A stretch of DNA of 64,000 nt from Halomicrococcus gelatinilyticus (GTDB lineage Archaea; Halobacteriota; Halobacteria; Halobacteriales; Haladaptataceae): contig CP100465.1 in assembly GCA_024227995.1 (NCBI GenBank), positions 806,001-870,000 on the forward strand, given 5' to 3'. Under the pieces are notes generated by a model, which had not been told where the DNA came from, searched no databases, and saw nothing but the letters and a program-made list of their open reading frames with translations. How positions within the stretch are numbered: position 1 is the first letter of the stretch; each line of letters starts with the position of its first letter. Below, piece after piece: positions 19,528 to 28,618 of the stretch. Position numbers and translations under genes: made by a program.

Positions 19528-20106
19528 ATGCTGATTACCGTCTCCGGACCGCCGGGTAGCGGCAAGAGTACGACGGCCAAGAAGCTGGCCGACGCGCTCG
19601 ACCTCGAACACATCAGCGGTGGTGACATCTTCCGCGAACTCGCCGACGAGCGAGGCTACACCCCGCTGGAGTTCAACAAGATGGCCGAGCAGGACGACGA
19701 GATCGACCGCGACCTCGACCGCCGCCTCCGCGACATCGCCATCGCCCGCGACGACGTGGTGCTGGAGTCGCGGCTCGCCGGGTGGCTCGCCGCCGAGCAC
19801 GCCGACTTCCGCGTGTGGCTCGACGCGCCGCTGGACGTTCGCGCGGCCCGCATCGCCGACCGCGAGGACAAGGCCGTCGACCAGGCGCGCGAGGAGACCG
19901 CCGCCCGCGAGGGCAGCGAGGCCGACCGCTACCTGGAGTACTACGACATCGACATCAGGGACCTCTCCATCTACGACATCGACGTCAACACCGCCCGCTG
20001 GGACGCCGACTCCGTGCTCGACATGCTCGTCACCGCGGTCGAGGAGTACGACCCCGAGACGGACGAGGGCAAACACCCCGTCACGGACGTCAGGTACGAC
20101 TTCTGA
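19528..20106 (+). CDS. cmk: Cytidylate kinase
   Basis: This 192-residue P-loop kinase has Walker [10 protein letters not shown] at residues 7-15, followed by HISGGDIFR, the CMP-binding region of archaeal cytidylate kinase. It phosphorylates CMP and dCMP using ATP. A lid segment contains RIADRE and [14 protein letters not shown]. The length is normal for the archaeal enzyme. It starts 36 bases after the DUF106 stop and ends 2 bases before cbf5, so the three are probably co-transcribed. Confidence 0.92.
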   Translation: MLITVSGPPGSGKSTTAKKLADALDLEHISGGDIFRELADERGYTPLEFNKMAEQDDEIDRDLDRRLRDIAIARDDVVLESRLAGWLAAEHADFRVWLDAPLDVRAARIADREDKAVDQAREETAAREGSEADRYLEYYDIDIRDLSIYDIDVNTARWDADSVLDMLVTAVEEYDPETDEGKHPVTDVRYDF

Positions 20107-20108
20107 CC

Positions 20109-20984
20109 ATGAGTCTGCGTGGCCCGCCCGACGAACGCGGCCCCGACGCCCTCCTCGAGTTCGGCGTCGTCAACCTCGACAAGCCCCCCGGCCCCTCCGC
20201 CCACCAGGTCGCGGCCTGGGTCCGGGACCTGTGTGACGTCGAGCAGGCGGCCCACGCCGGGACGCTCGACCCGAAGGTCACCGGATGCCTGCCGGTCCTG
20301 ACCGGCGCGGCGACCCGTCTCTCGCAGGTCTTCCTCGAGGGGACGAAGGAGTACGTCGCGGTGCTCGAACTCCACGCCGACCCGCCCGCCGACCTCGATT
20401 CGGTCGTCGCGGAGTTCGAGGGCCCGCTCTACCAGAAGCCGCCGCGGAAGAGCGCCGTCGTCCGCCAGTTGCGCGTCCGCGAGATACACGACCTCGAGGT
20501 CCGCTCCGTCGAGGGGCGGCAGGTGCTGCTACACGTTCGGTGTGAGAGCGGAACCTACATCCGGAAGCTGTGCCACGACCTCGGACTCGCGCTCGGCACC
20601 GGCGCGCACATGGGCGACCTGCGCCGGACCGCGACCGACCCCTTCGACGACGCCGACCTCGTGACGCTGCACGACCTCTCGGACGCGCTCGGCCGCTGGC
20701 GCGAGCGCGGCGACGACGACTGGCTGCGCGAGGTGGTCGCGCCGGCCGAGCGTGCCCTCGACCACCTGCCCCGGGTGACGGTCGCGTACGGCGCTGCCGA
20801 GGAGATCGCCAACGGCGCGCCGGTGTACGCGCCGGGCGTCATCGACGCGGACGCCGACGCGTCGTTCGACGGGCTGGTCGCCTGCTACACGCCGGACGAC
20901 GCCGTCGTCTGTCTCGGTCGCATGGTCGGCGACCCCGACGCCGAGAGCGGGACGGTCGTCGAACTGGAGCGCGTCCTGATCTGA
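20109..20984 (+). CDS. cbf5: Cbf5, pseudouridine synthase of box H/ACA RNPs
   Basis: This 291-residue TruB-family protein has the catalytic Asp in AAHAGTLDPKVTG near residue 45, the motif YQKPPRKSAV, and a C-terminal PUA domain (about residues 205-290). With Nop10, Gar1 and L7Ae it isomerises uridine in rRNA and tRNA under guide-RNA direction. The start ATG lies 2 bases after the cmk stop, indicating translational coupling. The GC-rich haloarchaeal length matches known Cbf5. Confidence 0.94.
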   Translation: MSLRGPPDERGPDALLEFGVVNLDKPPGPSAHQVAAWVRDLCDVEQAAHAGTLDPKVTGCLPVLTGAATRLSQVFLEGTKEYVAVLELHADPPADLDSVVAEFEGPLYQKPPRKSAVVRQLRVREIHDLEVRSVEGRQVLLHVRCESGTYIRKLCHDLGLALGTGAHMGDLRRTATDPFDDADLVTLHDLSDALGRWRERGDDDWLREVVAPAERALDHLPRVTVAYGAAEEIANGAPVYAPGVIDADADASFDGLVACYTPDDAVVCLGRMVGDPDAESGTVVELERVLI

Positions 20985-21114
20985 CCGGCGGAAGGCGGCC
21001 ATAGTTGTCGTTTTCCGGACGGAGACCGAGGAAGTTGAGGAGCGAACGGTCCACCAACGCGAGCAGGACTGCCCGTACACGTGCCTTTTTGGTATCGCTG
21101 GGTCACGCTACAGT

Positions 21115-22194
21115 ATGCACGTCGGCACCGCGCACTCCGCTCCCGGCGAACTCGTCACCGGCTGGTTCGAGGTGACGGACCTGCCGACCGGTTCCCCCGA
21201 ACGGCTGCCCGTCCTCATCGCGGACGGCGAACGCGACGGCCCCACGCTCTGGATCACCGCCGCGATCCACGGCGACGAGGTGACCGCCATGGCGGCGGCC
21301 CAGGACGTCATGTCCGAGACCATCGAACTGTCCATCGCCGGCACCGTCGTCTGCCTGCCGAACCTCAACCCCGCCGGACTCAGGCGCACAACGCGCACGT
21401 CCTACTACCACGACGACGACCCGAACCGCCACTTCCCGGATCCCGACGCCGAGTCAACGCGACCGCCGCGCGTCCAGGAGCTCATCGACGAGCGCGTCTA
21501 CGAGGCGTTCGCCGACTCCGCGGACGCGCTCGTCGACCTCCACACCGCACAGGTCGGGTCGGTGCCGTTCGTCATCCGCGACCGCGTCCTCTACGGGTCC
21601 GAACGCGACGAGGACGAGGCGCGCGAACTGGCGGCCGACCTCGAACGCCTCGTCGACGCCTTCGACCTCCCCGTCGTCAACGAGTACGCGGCCGAGGAGT
21701 ACACCGACCAGAACCTCCAGCGCTCGACTGCCGGCGCCGCGCTGAACAACGCCGGCATCCCGGCGTTCACGGTCGAGCTCGGGAGTCACACCGTCGTCGA
21801 GGAGGACAACCGCGAACTGGGCGTCCGGGGCGTGATGAACGTGCTGCGCGAACTCGGCATGGTCGACGACGAACCCGAACCCCTCGACGTCGAATCGCCC
21901 GTCGACTTCCCGGTCAAGCGGGCGGTCCATCCCCACACCGACGTTGCCGGCATCGTTCGCCACCGCGTCGAAGCGGGCGACGTCGTCGAAGCGGGCGACG
22001 TCGTCGCCGACGTCCTGACGCCCCACGGTGGACGGAAGGCCGCCGTCGAGAGCGAACACGACGGCTACGTCCTCGGTCGCCACGAGGGCGTCGCGGCCTA
22101 CGAGAACGACCCGCTCGCGAGTCTCGCCGTACGCGACGAGGGCGACCTCGTCGTTCCGCGCGACGACGAGTCGGACGAAGACGGGGAGACGTGA
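21115..22194 (+). CDS. Succinylglutamate desuccinylase/aspartoacylase family zinc hydrolase
   Basis: This 359-residue M14-related protein has the zinc-binding HGDE in AAIHGDEVTAM near residue 53 and the third ligand His in VDLHTAQ near 143, plus a catalytic Glu in TVELGSHT near 221. The C-terminal part (about 270-340) resembles a barrel-sandwich (biotinyl-like) domain. It contains an exact 18-base tandem duplication (21969-22004) giving VEAGDVVEAGDVV. The family deacylates small amino-acid conjugates; the substrate is unknown. It starts at ATG 21115. Confidence 0.85.
   Translation: MHVGTAHSAPGELVTGWFEVTDLPTGSPERLPVLIADGERDGPTLWITAAIHGDEVTAMAAAQDVMSETIELSIAGTVVCLPNLNPAGLRRTTRTSYYHDDDPNRHFPDPDAESTRPPRVQELIDERVYEAFADSADALVDLHTAQVGSVPFVIRDRVLYGSERDEDEARELAADLERLVDAFDLPVVNEYAAEEYTDQNLQRSTAGAALNNAGIPAFTVELGSHTVVEEDNRELGVRGVMNVLRELGMVDDEPEPLDVESPVDFPVKRAVHPHTDVAGIVRHRVEAGDVVEAGDVVADVLTPHGGRKAAVESEHDGYVLGRHEGVAAYENDPLASLAVRDEGDLVVPRDDESDEDGET
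21969..22004 (+). repeat. 18-base perfect tandem duplication inside the aspartoacylase-family gene
   Basis: The unit cgaagcgggcgacgtcgt occurs twice back to back. It is in frame and duplicates six residues in a turn of the C-terminal domain. It probably arose by slippage. Confidence 0.85.
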
Positions 22195-22239
22195 AACGAA
22201 GCTCTTAAACAGGAGTCACTCTTTCTTCGGAATGCAAGC

Positions 22240-22310
22240 GGGACCGTGGGGTAGTGGTATCCTCTGCGCATGGGGTGCGTTGGACCCGTGTTCGAATCAC
22301 GGCGGTCCCA
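22240..22310 (+). tRNA. tRNA-Pro (anticodon GGG)
   Basis: The acceptor stem gggaccg (22240-22246) pairs with cggtccc (22303-22309), with discriminator A22310. The T arm is ccgtg/cacgg with loop ttcgaat. The anticodon loop atggggt places T33 before GGG, so the tRNA reads CCC/CCU proline codons. The outermost anticodon-stem pair is not canonical (T opposite T). The length is 71 bases and CCA is not encoded. A TATA-like cttaaa lies about 35 bases upstream. Confidence 0.9.
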
Positions 22311-22522
22311 TCCAATCTTGTTCCGGCCACCATCTCCTGGAATGAGAGACTTCAACTGTACCTGCTTCGCTTCTCGACGTCAGAATGACAACGATTCCGC
22401 TTCGCGAAACCCGTAGTTACGGTCGCACTGGCGGCCAACTGGACTGTAACAGCGAGGACAGACGCGACCGTAGAGAATGCAGCCAGTCGGGTACGCCGAA
22501 AAAAGTGTGAGCGGTTCGGAGA

Positions 22523-23107
22523 TCAGACCGTGACTGCGCTCTCCTGGGAGAGCGACTGCGGGACGTTCGCCCGGTAGATCGTCACGGCACCGTACTGGGT
22601 GGTGAGCTTCAGTTCGACTTCCTCACCCGGACCGAGCGAACTCGAGATGTCGCTCGCGTCCATCTCTATCGCGAAGCGGTCGTCCTGATCGTTCAGGACC
22701 GGCTGTGAGTCGTCCGTGTCTTTGATCGCCGACACGTTGAAGTGATCGGCGCTAGCCGTACTGCCGTTGGTCAGCGTCGTCGCCGTCTCGGGGCCGATCC
22801 ACTCGATGGTGGCGCTGGAGAGGTTGATGTCGTCGGCACCGGAGCCGCGCATCACCGTCAGGTTGATGTAGTCGACCTGTTCGTTCGTAGTGACGTTACC
22901 GAAGCCGGAGACGACCTGCACGCGGTTGGAGACCTGCGAGGTACTCTCCTCGCCGGTCTGTTCTGCCTTCGTTTGCAGGAAGCCCGCCGTGTTGATGAGC
23001 ACGCCCGCCGCGATCGCGGCGACCAGCACCATCGCGATGAACACGATGAGCGTCCCGATACCGACCTGACCGCGGTCGTCGAGTCGTTTTTGAATTTTCT
23101 CTTTCAT
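22523..23107 (-). CDS. Archaellin (archaeal flagellin)
   Basis: This 194-residue prearchaellin has a short basic leader ending DDRG, the prepilin-like peptidase (ArlK/FlaK) cleavage site, followed by [19 protein letters not shown], the hydrophobic polymerisation helix. [13 protein letters not shown] is also typical of haloarchaeal archaellins. Five N-X-S/T sites (NVT, NLT, NLS, NGS, NVS) lie between about residues 75 and 140, so it is a likely N-glycosylation target. No other archaellum gene is near. ATG 23107 has a perfect ribosome-binding site upstream, which decides the start over the longer frame. Confidence 0.9.
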   Translation of the reverse strand: MKEKIQKRLDDRGQVGIGTLIVFIAMVLVAAIAAGVLINTAGFLQTKAEQTGEESTSQVSNRVQVVSGFGNVTTNEQVDYINLTVMRGSGADDINLSSATIEWIGPETATTLTNGSTASADHFNVSAIKDTDDSQPVLNDQDDRFAIEMDASDISSSLGPGEEVELKLTTQYGAVTIYRANVPQSLSQESAVTV

Positions 23108-23825
23108 TGTATCGATCACCTGTCCAAGTGGTATCAACCAATGGACGTACTCGGTGCCGAAACACTTCACCCCAATAAACCTATCTGGTAATATCAGAGC
23201 TGATACTCTAAATCACGGCCCGGAAGAGAGTCCCTGTTCCTTCGTGTTGCTCCGGTCTTGAGGGCCAACACCACAAATTGCGCCAGAGTCGAACAGGGAT
23301 ACGTCGGCGAGATGTAAAGTTGGCGCGTGTGTATGACCACCCACGCTTCGTGTAGCATTCGATGGTGCGGAGCATCCAGGTTCGATCATCGGGGTAGCGG
23401 CAGGTAGCATCATCTGACGTCGTCGAACCTGCATTCAAACGCATCACAGCCTTCCGATGGAACTTCTCGTCCTTCTTACCCGACTCTTCGATAGAACGGT
23501 CCCATTCCGAGCGAGGGTGAAAGTAGGTCGGCGATCTGCCGCGTCGCGACCTGAGCTCACTGCCCACTGAATCCTCGTGCTCCGGTGATCGCCGGGACTA
23601 CGTACCCGGATAGTGAGCCCGACGTGGTCGACGACGTCTTTCAGAGGATTCGACGAGCACTCTCACGCTACACCATCACCCACGGCATCGTTCTCTCGCC
23701 TGGAGTACCGTAGTTTGATCGCCTCATGATACGCGGTGGGGCGAAGGAATGAGATCGGCCCCCAAGACGGCGACACGATCGTGAGAACAGCAGAGAGGAG
23801 AGAGACGGCCGGCCGACCGTTCGCC
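23108..23825. other. 718-base stretch with no supported gene
   Basis: Apart from the archaellin promoter (about 23108-23185) I see no convincing gene. The minus strand has a Cys-containing 119-codon frame (23208-23567) overlapped by another open frame. Neither has a promoter or a recognisable family. On the plus strand, codons ending at a TAG near 23711 read as a protein-like fragment (PDVVDDVFQRIRRAL) without a start codon. The base composition is less GC-rich than its surroundings. It may be a graveyard of decayed insertions near the tRNA and archaellin. Confidence 0.4.
23114..23121 (-). promoter_or_regulatory. Strong Shine-Dalgarno site of the archaellin gene
   Basis: On the minus strand aggtgatc lies six bases before the ATG and is fully complementary to the conserved gatcacct at the 3' end of 16S rRNA. 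Most genes in this window look leaderless, so this marks a leadered transcript. A TATA-like tttattgg near 23172-23179 would give a leader of roughly 40 bases. Confidence 0.75.
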
Positions 23826-23987
23826 CTACCGCTCGTCGGTCGGTTCGACGCGGAGCAGCGAGTCGTAGGGGATGTACCCGATGTTGTTCCCGGAGGCGTC
23901 CTGGAGGTAGAGTCCGCTCTCCCCCTCCGAGACGTCGTCGCACTCGATCGAATCGTTGGCGCGGCCCGCCGAGTACACGGCCTTCAT
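23826..23987 (-). CDS. Small conserved-looking protein of unknown function
   Basis: This 53-residue acidic protein begins MKAVYSAGRANDSIECDD and ends RVEPTDER. It has the look of a small beta-rich domain (LYLQDASGNNIGYIPYDSL). The Asp/Glu content and codon use match true haloarchaeal genes. There is no Cys pair, membrane segment or DNA-binding motif. It is divergent from the AI-2E permease gene, 127 bases away. I do not recognise the family for certain. Confidence 0.6.
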   Translation of the reverse strand: MKAVYSAGRANDSIECDDVSEGESGLYLQDASGNNIGYIPYDSLLRVEPTDER

Positions 23988-24114
23988 GCGACTATCTGTA
24001 GCGGCGCTCGACAAAAGAGTAGCGATAAGCGATCCGACAGCTTCCGCGAACGACGACGCTGGCCGTCGGCAGGGGCGGCGTCCGCTTTATGCTCGTCCGC
24101 GCCGTCGGCCCGTC

Positions 24115-25128
24115 ATGAAGCGCGACAGGGCCTTCCTCCTGGTGCTGGCCGCGGTGTTCGGGCTGCTGGCCGTGCTACTCGTGCGGCCGTTCCTCCAGTA
24201 CGTCCTCGCGGCGGTCCTGCTGGGATACGTCCTCTGGCCCGTCCACGAGCGACTGGCGCCGCGCGTCGGCGAACGGGTCTCGGCGCTGGTGCTCCTGATC
24301 GCGACGACGGTCGTAGTGCTCGTCCCGGTCGGCCTCGTGCTCGCCGTGGCGGCCGAACAGGCGGTCGACCTGGCGATGGCAGTCGATCGCGGCGACGTCG
24401 GAATCGACGCGGTCGAACGGTTCGTCGAGCGGTACACCGGGTTCGCCGTCGACCTGGGCGGGATAGATCTGGCCGCCCTCCTCCAGCGGTCCGGCGGCGG
24501 CAGTTCGGCCATCGTCGGCAGCGTGCTCGGCGTGTTCGGCGGCGTCTCGACGGCGTTCGTCGGCCTCACCGTCATCGCGTTCGTGCTCTACTACCTGCTC
24601 GTCGACGGCGAGACGTTCCTCCGGTGGCTCCGCGCGATCACGCCGCTGCCCGACGACGTGCAATCCGAACTGTTCGAGGAGATGGACCAGGTGATGTGGG
24701 CGGTCCTCGTCGGGAACGTACTGGTCGGTCTCGTCCAGGGCGTCCTGACGGGTATCGGGCTGTTCGTCGCGGGCGTGCCCAGCGTCGTCTTCTGGACCGT
24801 CGTGACCACGTTGCTGTCGCTGCTGCCGCTCATCGGCGCGTCCGTGATCTGGTTCCCGGCGTCGGTGTACCTCTTCGTCGTCGGTCAGTCGGCCGCGGCA
24901 GCCTTCCTGTTCGTCTACGGGAGCGTGGTCGTCAGCCTCTCGGACAACTACCTCCGGCCGATGATCAGCGCCCACGAGGCGGAGCTCAACCCGGCCATCC
25001 TCGTCGTCGGCATCTTCGGCGGCGTGTACGCCCTCGGCTTCATGGGACTGTTCTTCGGCCCCATCGTCCTCGGGATACTCGGCGCCGTCCTGGACGTGTT
25101 CGCCCGGGAGTACGCCGACACGTCGTAA
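24115..25128 (+). CDS. AI-2E family transporter (membrane permease)
   Basis: This 337-residue protein has two N-terminal helices, a soluble middle (about residues 80-125), and then about five more helices, including the conserved region ITPLPDDVQSELFEEMDQV, a long YLLVDGE segment and the C-terminal SDNYLRPMI. This is the AI-2E/YdiK layout. Family members have been linked to autoinducer-2 export and to Na+/H+ exchange in haloalkaliphiles, so the substrate is open. The ATG at 24115 has a TATA-like ctttatg about 28 bases upstream. Confidence 0.85.
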   Translation: MKRDRAFLLVLAAVFGLLAVLLVRPFLQYVLAAVLLGYVLWPVHERLAPRVGERVSALVLLIATTVVVLVPVGLVLAVAAEQAVDLAMAVDRGDVGIDAVERFVERYTGFAVDLGGIDLAALLQRSGGGSSAIVGSVLGVFGGVSTAFVGLTVIAFVLYYLLVDGETFLRWLRAITPLPDDVQSELFEEMDQVMWAVLVGNVLVGLVQGVLTGIGLFVAGVPSVVFWTVVTTLLSLLPLIGASVIWFPASVYLFVVGQSAAAAFLFVYGSVVVSLSDNYLRPMISAHEAELNPAILVVGIFGGVYALGFMGLFFGPIVLGILGAVLDVFAREYADTS

Positions 25129-25158
25129 CGCTGGCCGTCGTGGAGCGTTGCGTACCTC

Positions 25159-26205
25159 TCATCCGCCGGCGTTCGCCGGGCCGAGCGTGTTGTTCGCGAG
25201 GACGTTGCCCTGCGAGGCGGACGAGACGACGACGTCGCGGCGGTTGTCGGCCCCGCGGTTGCCCACGACGCGGTTGTCGTCGCTGGAGATGAGCAGGATA
25301 CCCGTGTCGCTGCTGTCGAACACGCGGTTGCTGCGGATGGTATTGCCGTGACTCGACCGGAGGCGGACGCCGACGGCGTTGTTCCGGGCGAGGTTCGAGA
25401 CGATCGTGTTGTTGCGGGCGCCGTCGGCGAGGTAGATGCCGTAGAAGGGGTTCGACACCCGACTGTTCCGGACGCGATTGTCGCTGGCGCCCGAGAGCCA
25501 GACGCCGGCGATGCTGTTGTTGGTGGCGACGGTGTCGCCGACGTCGTTCCCCCGTGCGCCGAACAGGGCGACGCCGAACTCGTTGCGCCGCGCGACGGTG
25601 TCGACCAGGGTGTTGTCGCGCGCCTCGACCAGTTGCAGACCGACGAGAGCGTTGTCGGTCACGGTCGTATTGCGCAGGACGTTGTTCCGGCTCGCGCCGA
25701 CGAGGAACGTGCCCGCCACGGCGTTCGACCTGGCGACGTTGTCGACGACCGTGCTGTCGCGCAGCGACACCAGCGAGAGGCCGACGCGGTTGCGCGCCGT
25801 CGTCGTGTTCGTGACGGTCGCCCCGGCGATGCCGGTGAGGCGCACGCCGTCGTCCCAGTCGGTCGCGGTCACGTTCCGGACGGTGACGTTCGACCCCGCC
25901 GTCACGAGGACGCCCGCGGAGCCGAACGCTCCGACGCCGTCGACCGCGTGGCCCGCACCGTCGAGGGTTACGTCGTTCGTCGTCACGCGGATGCAGGTGT
26001 CGACGCTAGCGTTGCGGACGTCCTGCGTGAGTACGTAGCGTCCCGGTTCGTCGACGGTCGTGCAGCCGTCGAGCGTCGATGCTCCCGACTGGCGTGCCGT
26101 CGGTGCGTCCTGGCCAGCCGTTCCCTGGGCACCGGGGGTGACAGTTCCGAGGACGATCAGGAAGGCGAGTCCGACGGCGACGGAGCGGAGGACGTCGTCG
26201 CGCAT
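25159..26205 (-). CDS. Secreted right-handed beta-helix (NosD-like) protein
   Basis: This 348-residue protein begins with a Sec-type signal peptide (hydrophobic residues about 10-28, ending TPGAQG). From about residue 75 it carries many ~22-residue parallel beta-helix repeats of the NosD/carbohydrate-binding type, each with an N-N or D-N turn (for example GASRNNVLRNTTVTDNALVG). Such surface proteins often bind or cleave polysaccharides, but no catalytic site is visible. Two Cys near the start may form a disulfide. ATG 26205 fits a TATA-like gaataac about 30 bases upstream better than a GTG 12 bases earlier. Confidence 0.85.
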   Translation of the reverse strand: MRDDVLRSVAVGLAFLIVLGTVTPGAQGTAGQDAPTARQSGASTLDGCTTVDEPGRYVLTQDVRNASVDTCIRVTTNDVTLDGAGHAVDGVGAFGSAGVLVTAGSNVTVRNVTATDWDDGVRLTGIAGATVTNTTTARNRVGLSLVSLRDSTVVDNVARSNAVAGTFLVGASRNNVLRNTTVTDNALVGLQLVEARDNTLVDTVARRNEFGVALFGARGNDVGDTVATNNSIAGVWLSGASDNRVRNSRVSNPFYGIYLADGARNNTIVSNLARNNAVGVRLRSSHGNTIRSNRVFDSSDTGILLISSDDNRVVGNRGADNRRDVVVSSASQGNVLANNTLGPANAGG

Positions 26206-26286
26206 GACGGACGTCACGGCCCGGCCACAGTTCGTTATTCGCCCGACGACCGCGGATAAGCCGCCGTTGCCGTCGAGTGTTCTCGA

Positions 26287-26997
26287 TTACGGCCGGAACC
26301 GTTCGAGCACGGGGATCTCCGCGACGCGCTCCTCGGGGAGGTCGTCCCAGCGGATCCCCGTCGGGCGGTCGTCCGCGGATTCCGTGCGGACGACGCGCTC
26401 GGGCGTCGCGACGACGTCCATCGGCACGTCGTGGGGTGCCGGCGCGTCCAGCGCAGACTCGTCGACGACCTGCAGCTCGTGGACGGTGGTCGCGACCGTC
26501 GTCGCGTCGTCGACGGCACCGAGTTCCCGCAGGACGGCGAACTCCAGGTCGCTGTACCCCTCGCCCTTGCCGACGCGCGCGCCGGCCTCCGTGACGGCGA
26601 CGCTCCCGGAGACGACGAGGTCGACGTGGGGGACGGCGTCCGGCCCTACCGGCTCGGCGTACCGGTCCATCTTCGACACCGTGGCCGCAGCGTCGGTGTC
26701 GCCTATTTCGGCGGGGTCGAGCTTCATGAACGGCCGCTCGTCGCGCAGTCGCGGCTGGGCCATGTACACCACCGTGCCCTCGGCCAGCGCGCGCCGTCGC
26801 ACGGGAAGTTGCGGCGCGTCCGGGTTCGCCTTCAGCACGTCGGCGTCCTCCCACTCCGGCAGGGCGGCCAGCCGGTCGGCGGCGGCGTCGGCGCCCGCGA
26901 AGTTCGGGATTCGACCGTGCGGCGGGAACGGGAACCGGGCCTCGCCGGCGTCCTCCAGACCGTCCCAGACGCGCTCGCGCAGGTCCTGCTTGTCCAT
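26287..26997 (-). CDS. 5-formyltetrahydrofolate cyclo-ligase family protein
   Basis: This 236-residue protein has the family core GARVGKGEGYSDLEFAVL (about residues 142-160), whose glycine/lysine loop binds ATP phosphates in 5-formyl-THF cyclo-ligase. A PFPPHGRIPNF segment occurs near residue 25. The enzyme converts 5-formyl-THF to methenyl-THF using ATP. This variant resembles the archaeal/MTHFSD branch, so a related ligase or structural role is possible. ATG 26997 is chosen as the start of the conserved part. Confidence 0.82.
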   Translation of the reverse strand: MDKQDLRERVWDGLEDAGEARFPFPPHGRIPNFAGADAAADRLAALPEWEDADVLKANPDAPQLPVRRRALAEGTVVYMAQPRLRDERPFMKLDPAEIGDTDAAATVSKMDRYAEPVGPDAVPHVDLVVSGSVAVTEAGARVGKGEGYSDLEFAVLRELGAVDDATTVATTVHELQVVDESALDAPAPHDVPMDVVATPERVVRTESADDRPTGIRWDDLPEERVAEIPVLERFRP

Positions 26998-27169
26998 GGG
27001 AGCAGTCGAGCGCCGGGCGGCAAAAACCGTGGGGACGCTTGCCGTCGCGGACGGTCGCGTCGGCCTTCGACGGCCACATCGCAGCCGCGAACGTACGTGA
27101 GACGGCGTCGCGAACACGTAACCAGTTACCCAAAACGGTTTTCGCGTCGAACGTCGTCACCCTGCGACC

Positions 27170-27451
27170 ATGTCGAAATACGTCTCCCTCGTCAAGATCC
27201 GCGGCAGCGTCCAGAACGTCCAGAAGCTGGCGTCCATCTGGGGCGACCTCCGCAACCAGCTGAAGGAGTACGACGCCGACCTCGAACAGAGCTACGCCAT
27301 CCTCGGCGAGTACGACTTCCTGATCATCATCGACGCCCCCGACCGCGACGCGGCGTTCAAGGCCGCCCTCGCGGTCGAGAACCAGGGACTGGACATGCAG
27401 ACGATGGAGCTGCTCCCCATCGAGGAGTTCGCCAACCTCGTCGACGAGTGA
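27170..27451 (+). CDS. GYD-domain protein
   Basis: This 93-residue protein is a single alpha/beta ferredoxin-like domain with LEQSYAILGEYDFLIIIDAP, the GYD signature (here GEYD). Small GYD or dimeric alpha-beta barrel proteins often bind small ligands or assemble as multimers, but the function is unsettled. It is preceded by a TATA-like region about 30 bases before ATG 27170. It is followed after 72 bases by the MBL nuclease gene on the same strand. Confidence 0.8.
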   Translation: MSKYVSLVKIRGSVQNVQKLASIWGDLRNQLKEYDADLEQSYAILGEYDFLIIIDAPDRDAAFKAALAVENQGLDMQTMELLPIEEFANLVDE

Positions 27452-27523
27452 TAGCGGCCGACGGCAGTCGGGCCACGTGCACGTCAACGCAACGCTCACG
27501 GTCCGTCCGCTCCAACGTCGACC

Positions 27524-28504
27524 GTGATCCGACGGAAGGACGGCATCCACGTCGACGTCGGCGGAGCGACGGGCACCGTCGTCGCGGACGCCCGCAGCGC
27601 GGTCGGCGACGTGAACATCGTCAGCCACGCCCACGCCGACCACACGTTCCGGCGGACGCCCGACGCCGTCTGCTGCTCTGCGACCACGGCCGCGCTGGTG
27701 GAGGCGCGCACCGGTACGGCCGTCGAGTTCACCGACTCGCTACCGGGCATCGAACTGCTCCCCGCCGGCCACGTCGCGGGGTCGCGGGCGGCGCTCATCG
27801 AAGGGGTCGGCGGGCACGACCGGAGCGTCCTCTACACGGGCGACTTCTCGACGCGCGACCGGGCCTACCTCTCCGGGTTCGACCCCGTCCCGGCCGACGT
27901 GCTCGTGATGGAGACGACCTACGGCGACCCGGCGTATCGCTTCCCGGCGCAGTCGGACCTCGAAGCCGAGATACGCGACTGGCTGGCCGACAACGACGAC
28001 CCGCTCTTCCTGTTCGGCTACTCGCTCGGCCGGGCGCAGAAGCTCCAGAAGCTCGCCCGGGAGGCGACGAACCGCCCCATCGTCGCCAGCGACTCCGTCC
28101 TGACCGTCAACGACGCCATCGAGGCGGCGACCGGCGTCGCGTTCGACGCCGAACCCCTCCGGACCGACGACCTCGACGGCGACGAGATAATCGTCCTCCC
28201 CGCCAATCAGGCCCGCAGCGACTGGGTCGCGGACCTCGTCGAGCGCGTCGGCGGGCTGAAGGCGGGGTTCTCGGGGTGGGCGGTCGACGATTCGTTCCTG
28301 TACCGCGGCGGCTACGACGTCACCTTCCCGCTCACCGACCACTGCGACTTCGACGAACTGCTGACCGTCGTCGAGGCGGTCGACCCCGAGACGGTGTACA
28401 CCCACCACGGCTTCGACGAGACGTTCGCCGCGCACCTCCAGAAGCGGGGGTACGACGCGCGCCCGCTGCTGGCCGGGCAACGGACGCTCTCGGAGTTCGC
28501 GTGA
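27524..28504 (+). CDS. MBL-fold mRNA 3'-end processing factor-like exonuclease
   Basis: This 326-residue protein has HAHADH (motif 2 of the metallo-beta-lactamase fold) in IVSHAHADHTF, then VLYTGDFST (Asp ligand), METTYG and TDHCDF, the beta-CASP pattern seen in the Exo/YSH1 family annotated as mRNA 3'-end processing or DNA-end nucleases. Haloarchaeal members often sit near a DNA ligase gene, but none is here. It is shorter than archaeal CPSF with KH domains, so RNA and DNA roles both remain possible. Start GTG 27524. Confidence 0.85.
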   Translation: MIRRKDGIHVDVGGATGTVVADARSAVGDVNIVSHAHADHTFRRTPDAVCCSATTAALVEARTGTAVEFTDSLPGIELLPAGHVAGSRAALIEGVGGHDRSVLYTGDFSTRDRAYLSGFDPVPADVLVMETTYGDPAYRFPAQSDLEAEIRDWLADNDDPLFLFGYSLGRAQKLQKLAREATNRPIVASDSVLTVNDAIEAATGVAFDAEPLRTDDLDGDEIIVLPANQARSDWVADLVERVGGLKAGFSGWAVDDSFLYRGGYDVTFPLTDHCDFDELLTVVEAVDPETVYTHHGFDETFAAHLQKRGYDARPLLAGQRTLSEFA

Positions 28505-28618
28505 TGGACCGAGCCGACCGACGGCCCGGCGAACTGCCGTGCGGGCGGCCATGACGCCGACAGTTCCGGACGGCGGGGGTTCGCTGTCTTTATGCCACAG
28601 GTAGCGCAAGTTTTGCGC

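Noticed and set aside
22240..23520. Integrated element at tRNA-Pro with an attachment repeat (cggtcccat at 22304 and again near 23499)
   Set aside because: The match is only about nine bases and no integrase is found. It is probably chance.
23208..23567. Gene of 119 codons on the minus strand
   Set aside because: It has no promoter, recognisable family or haloarchaeal acidic character, and a second frame overlaps it. Kept only as a possible remnant.
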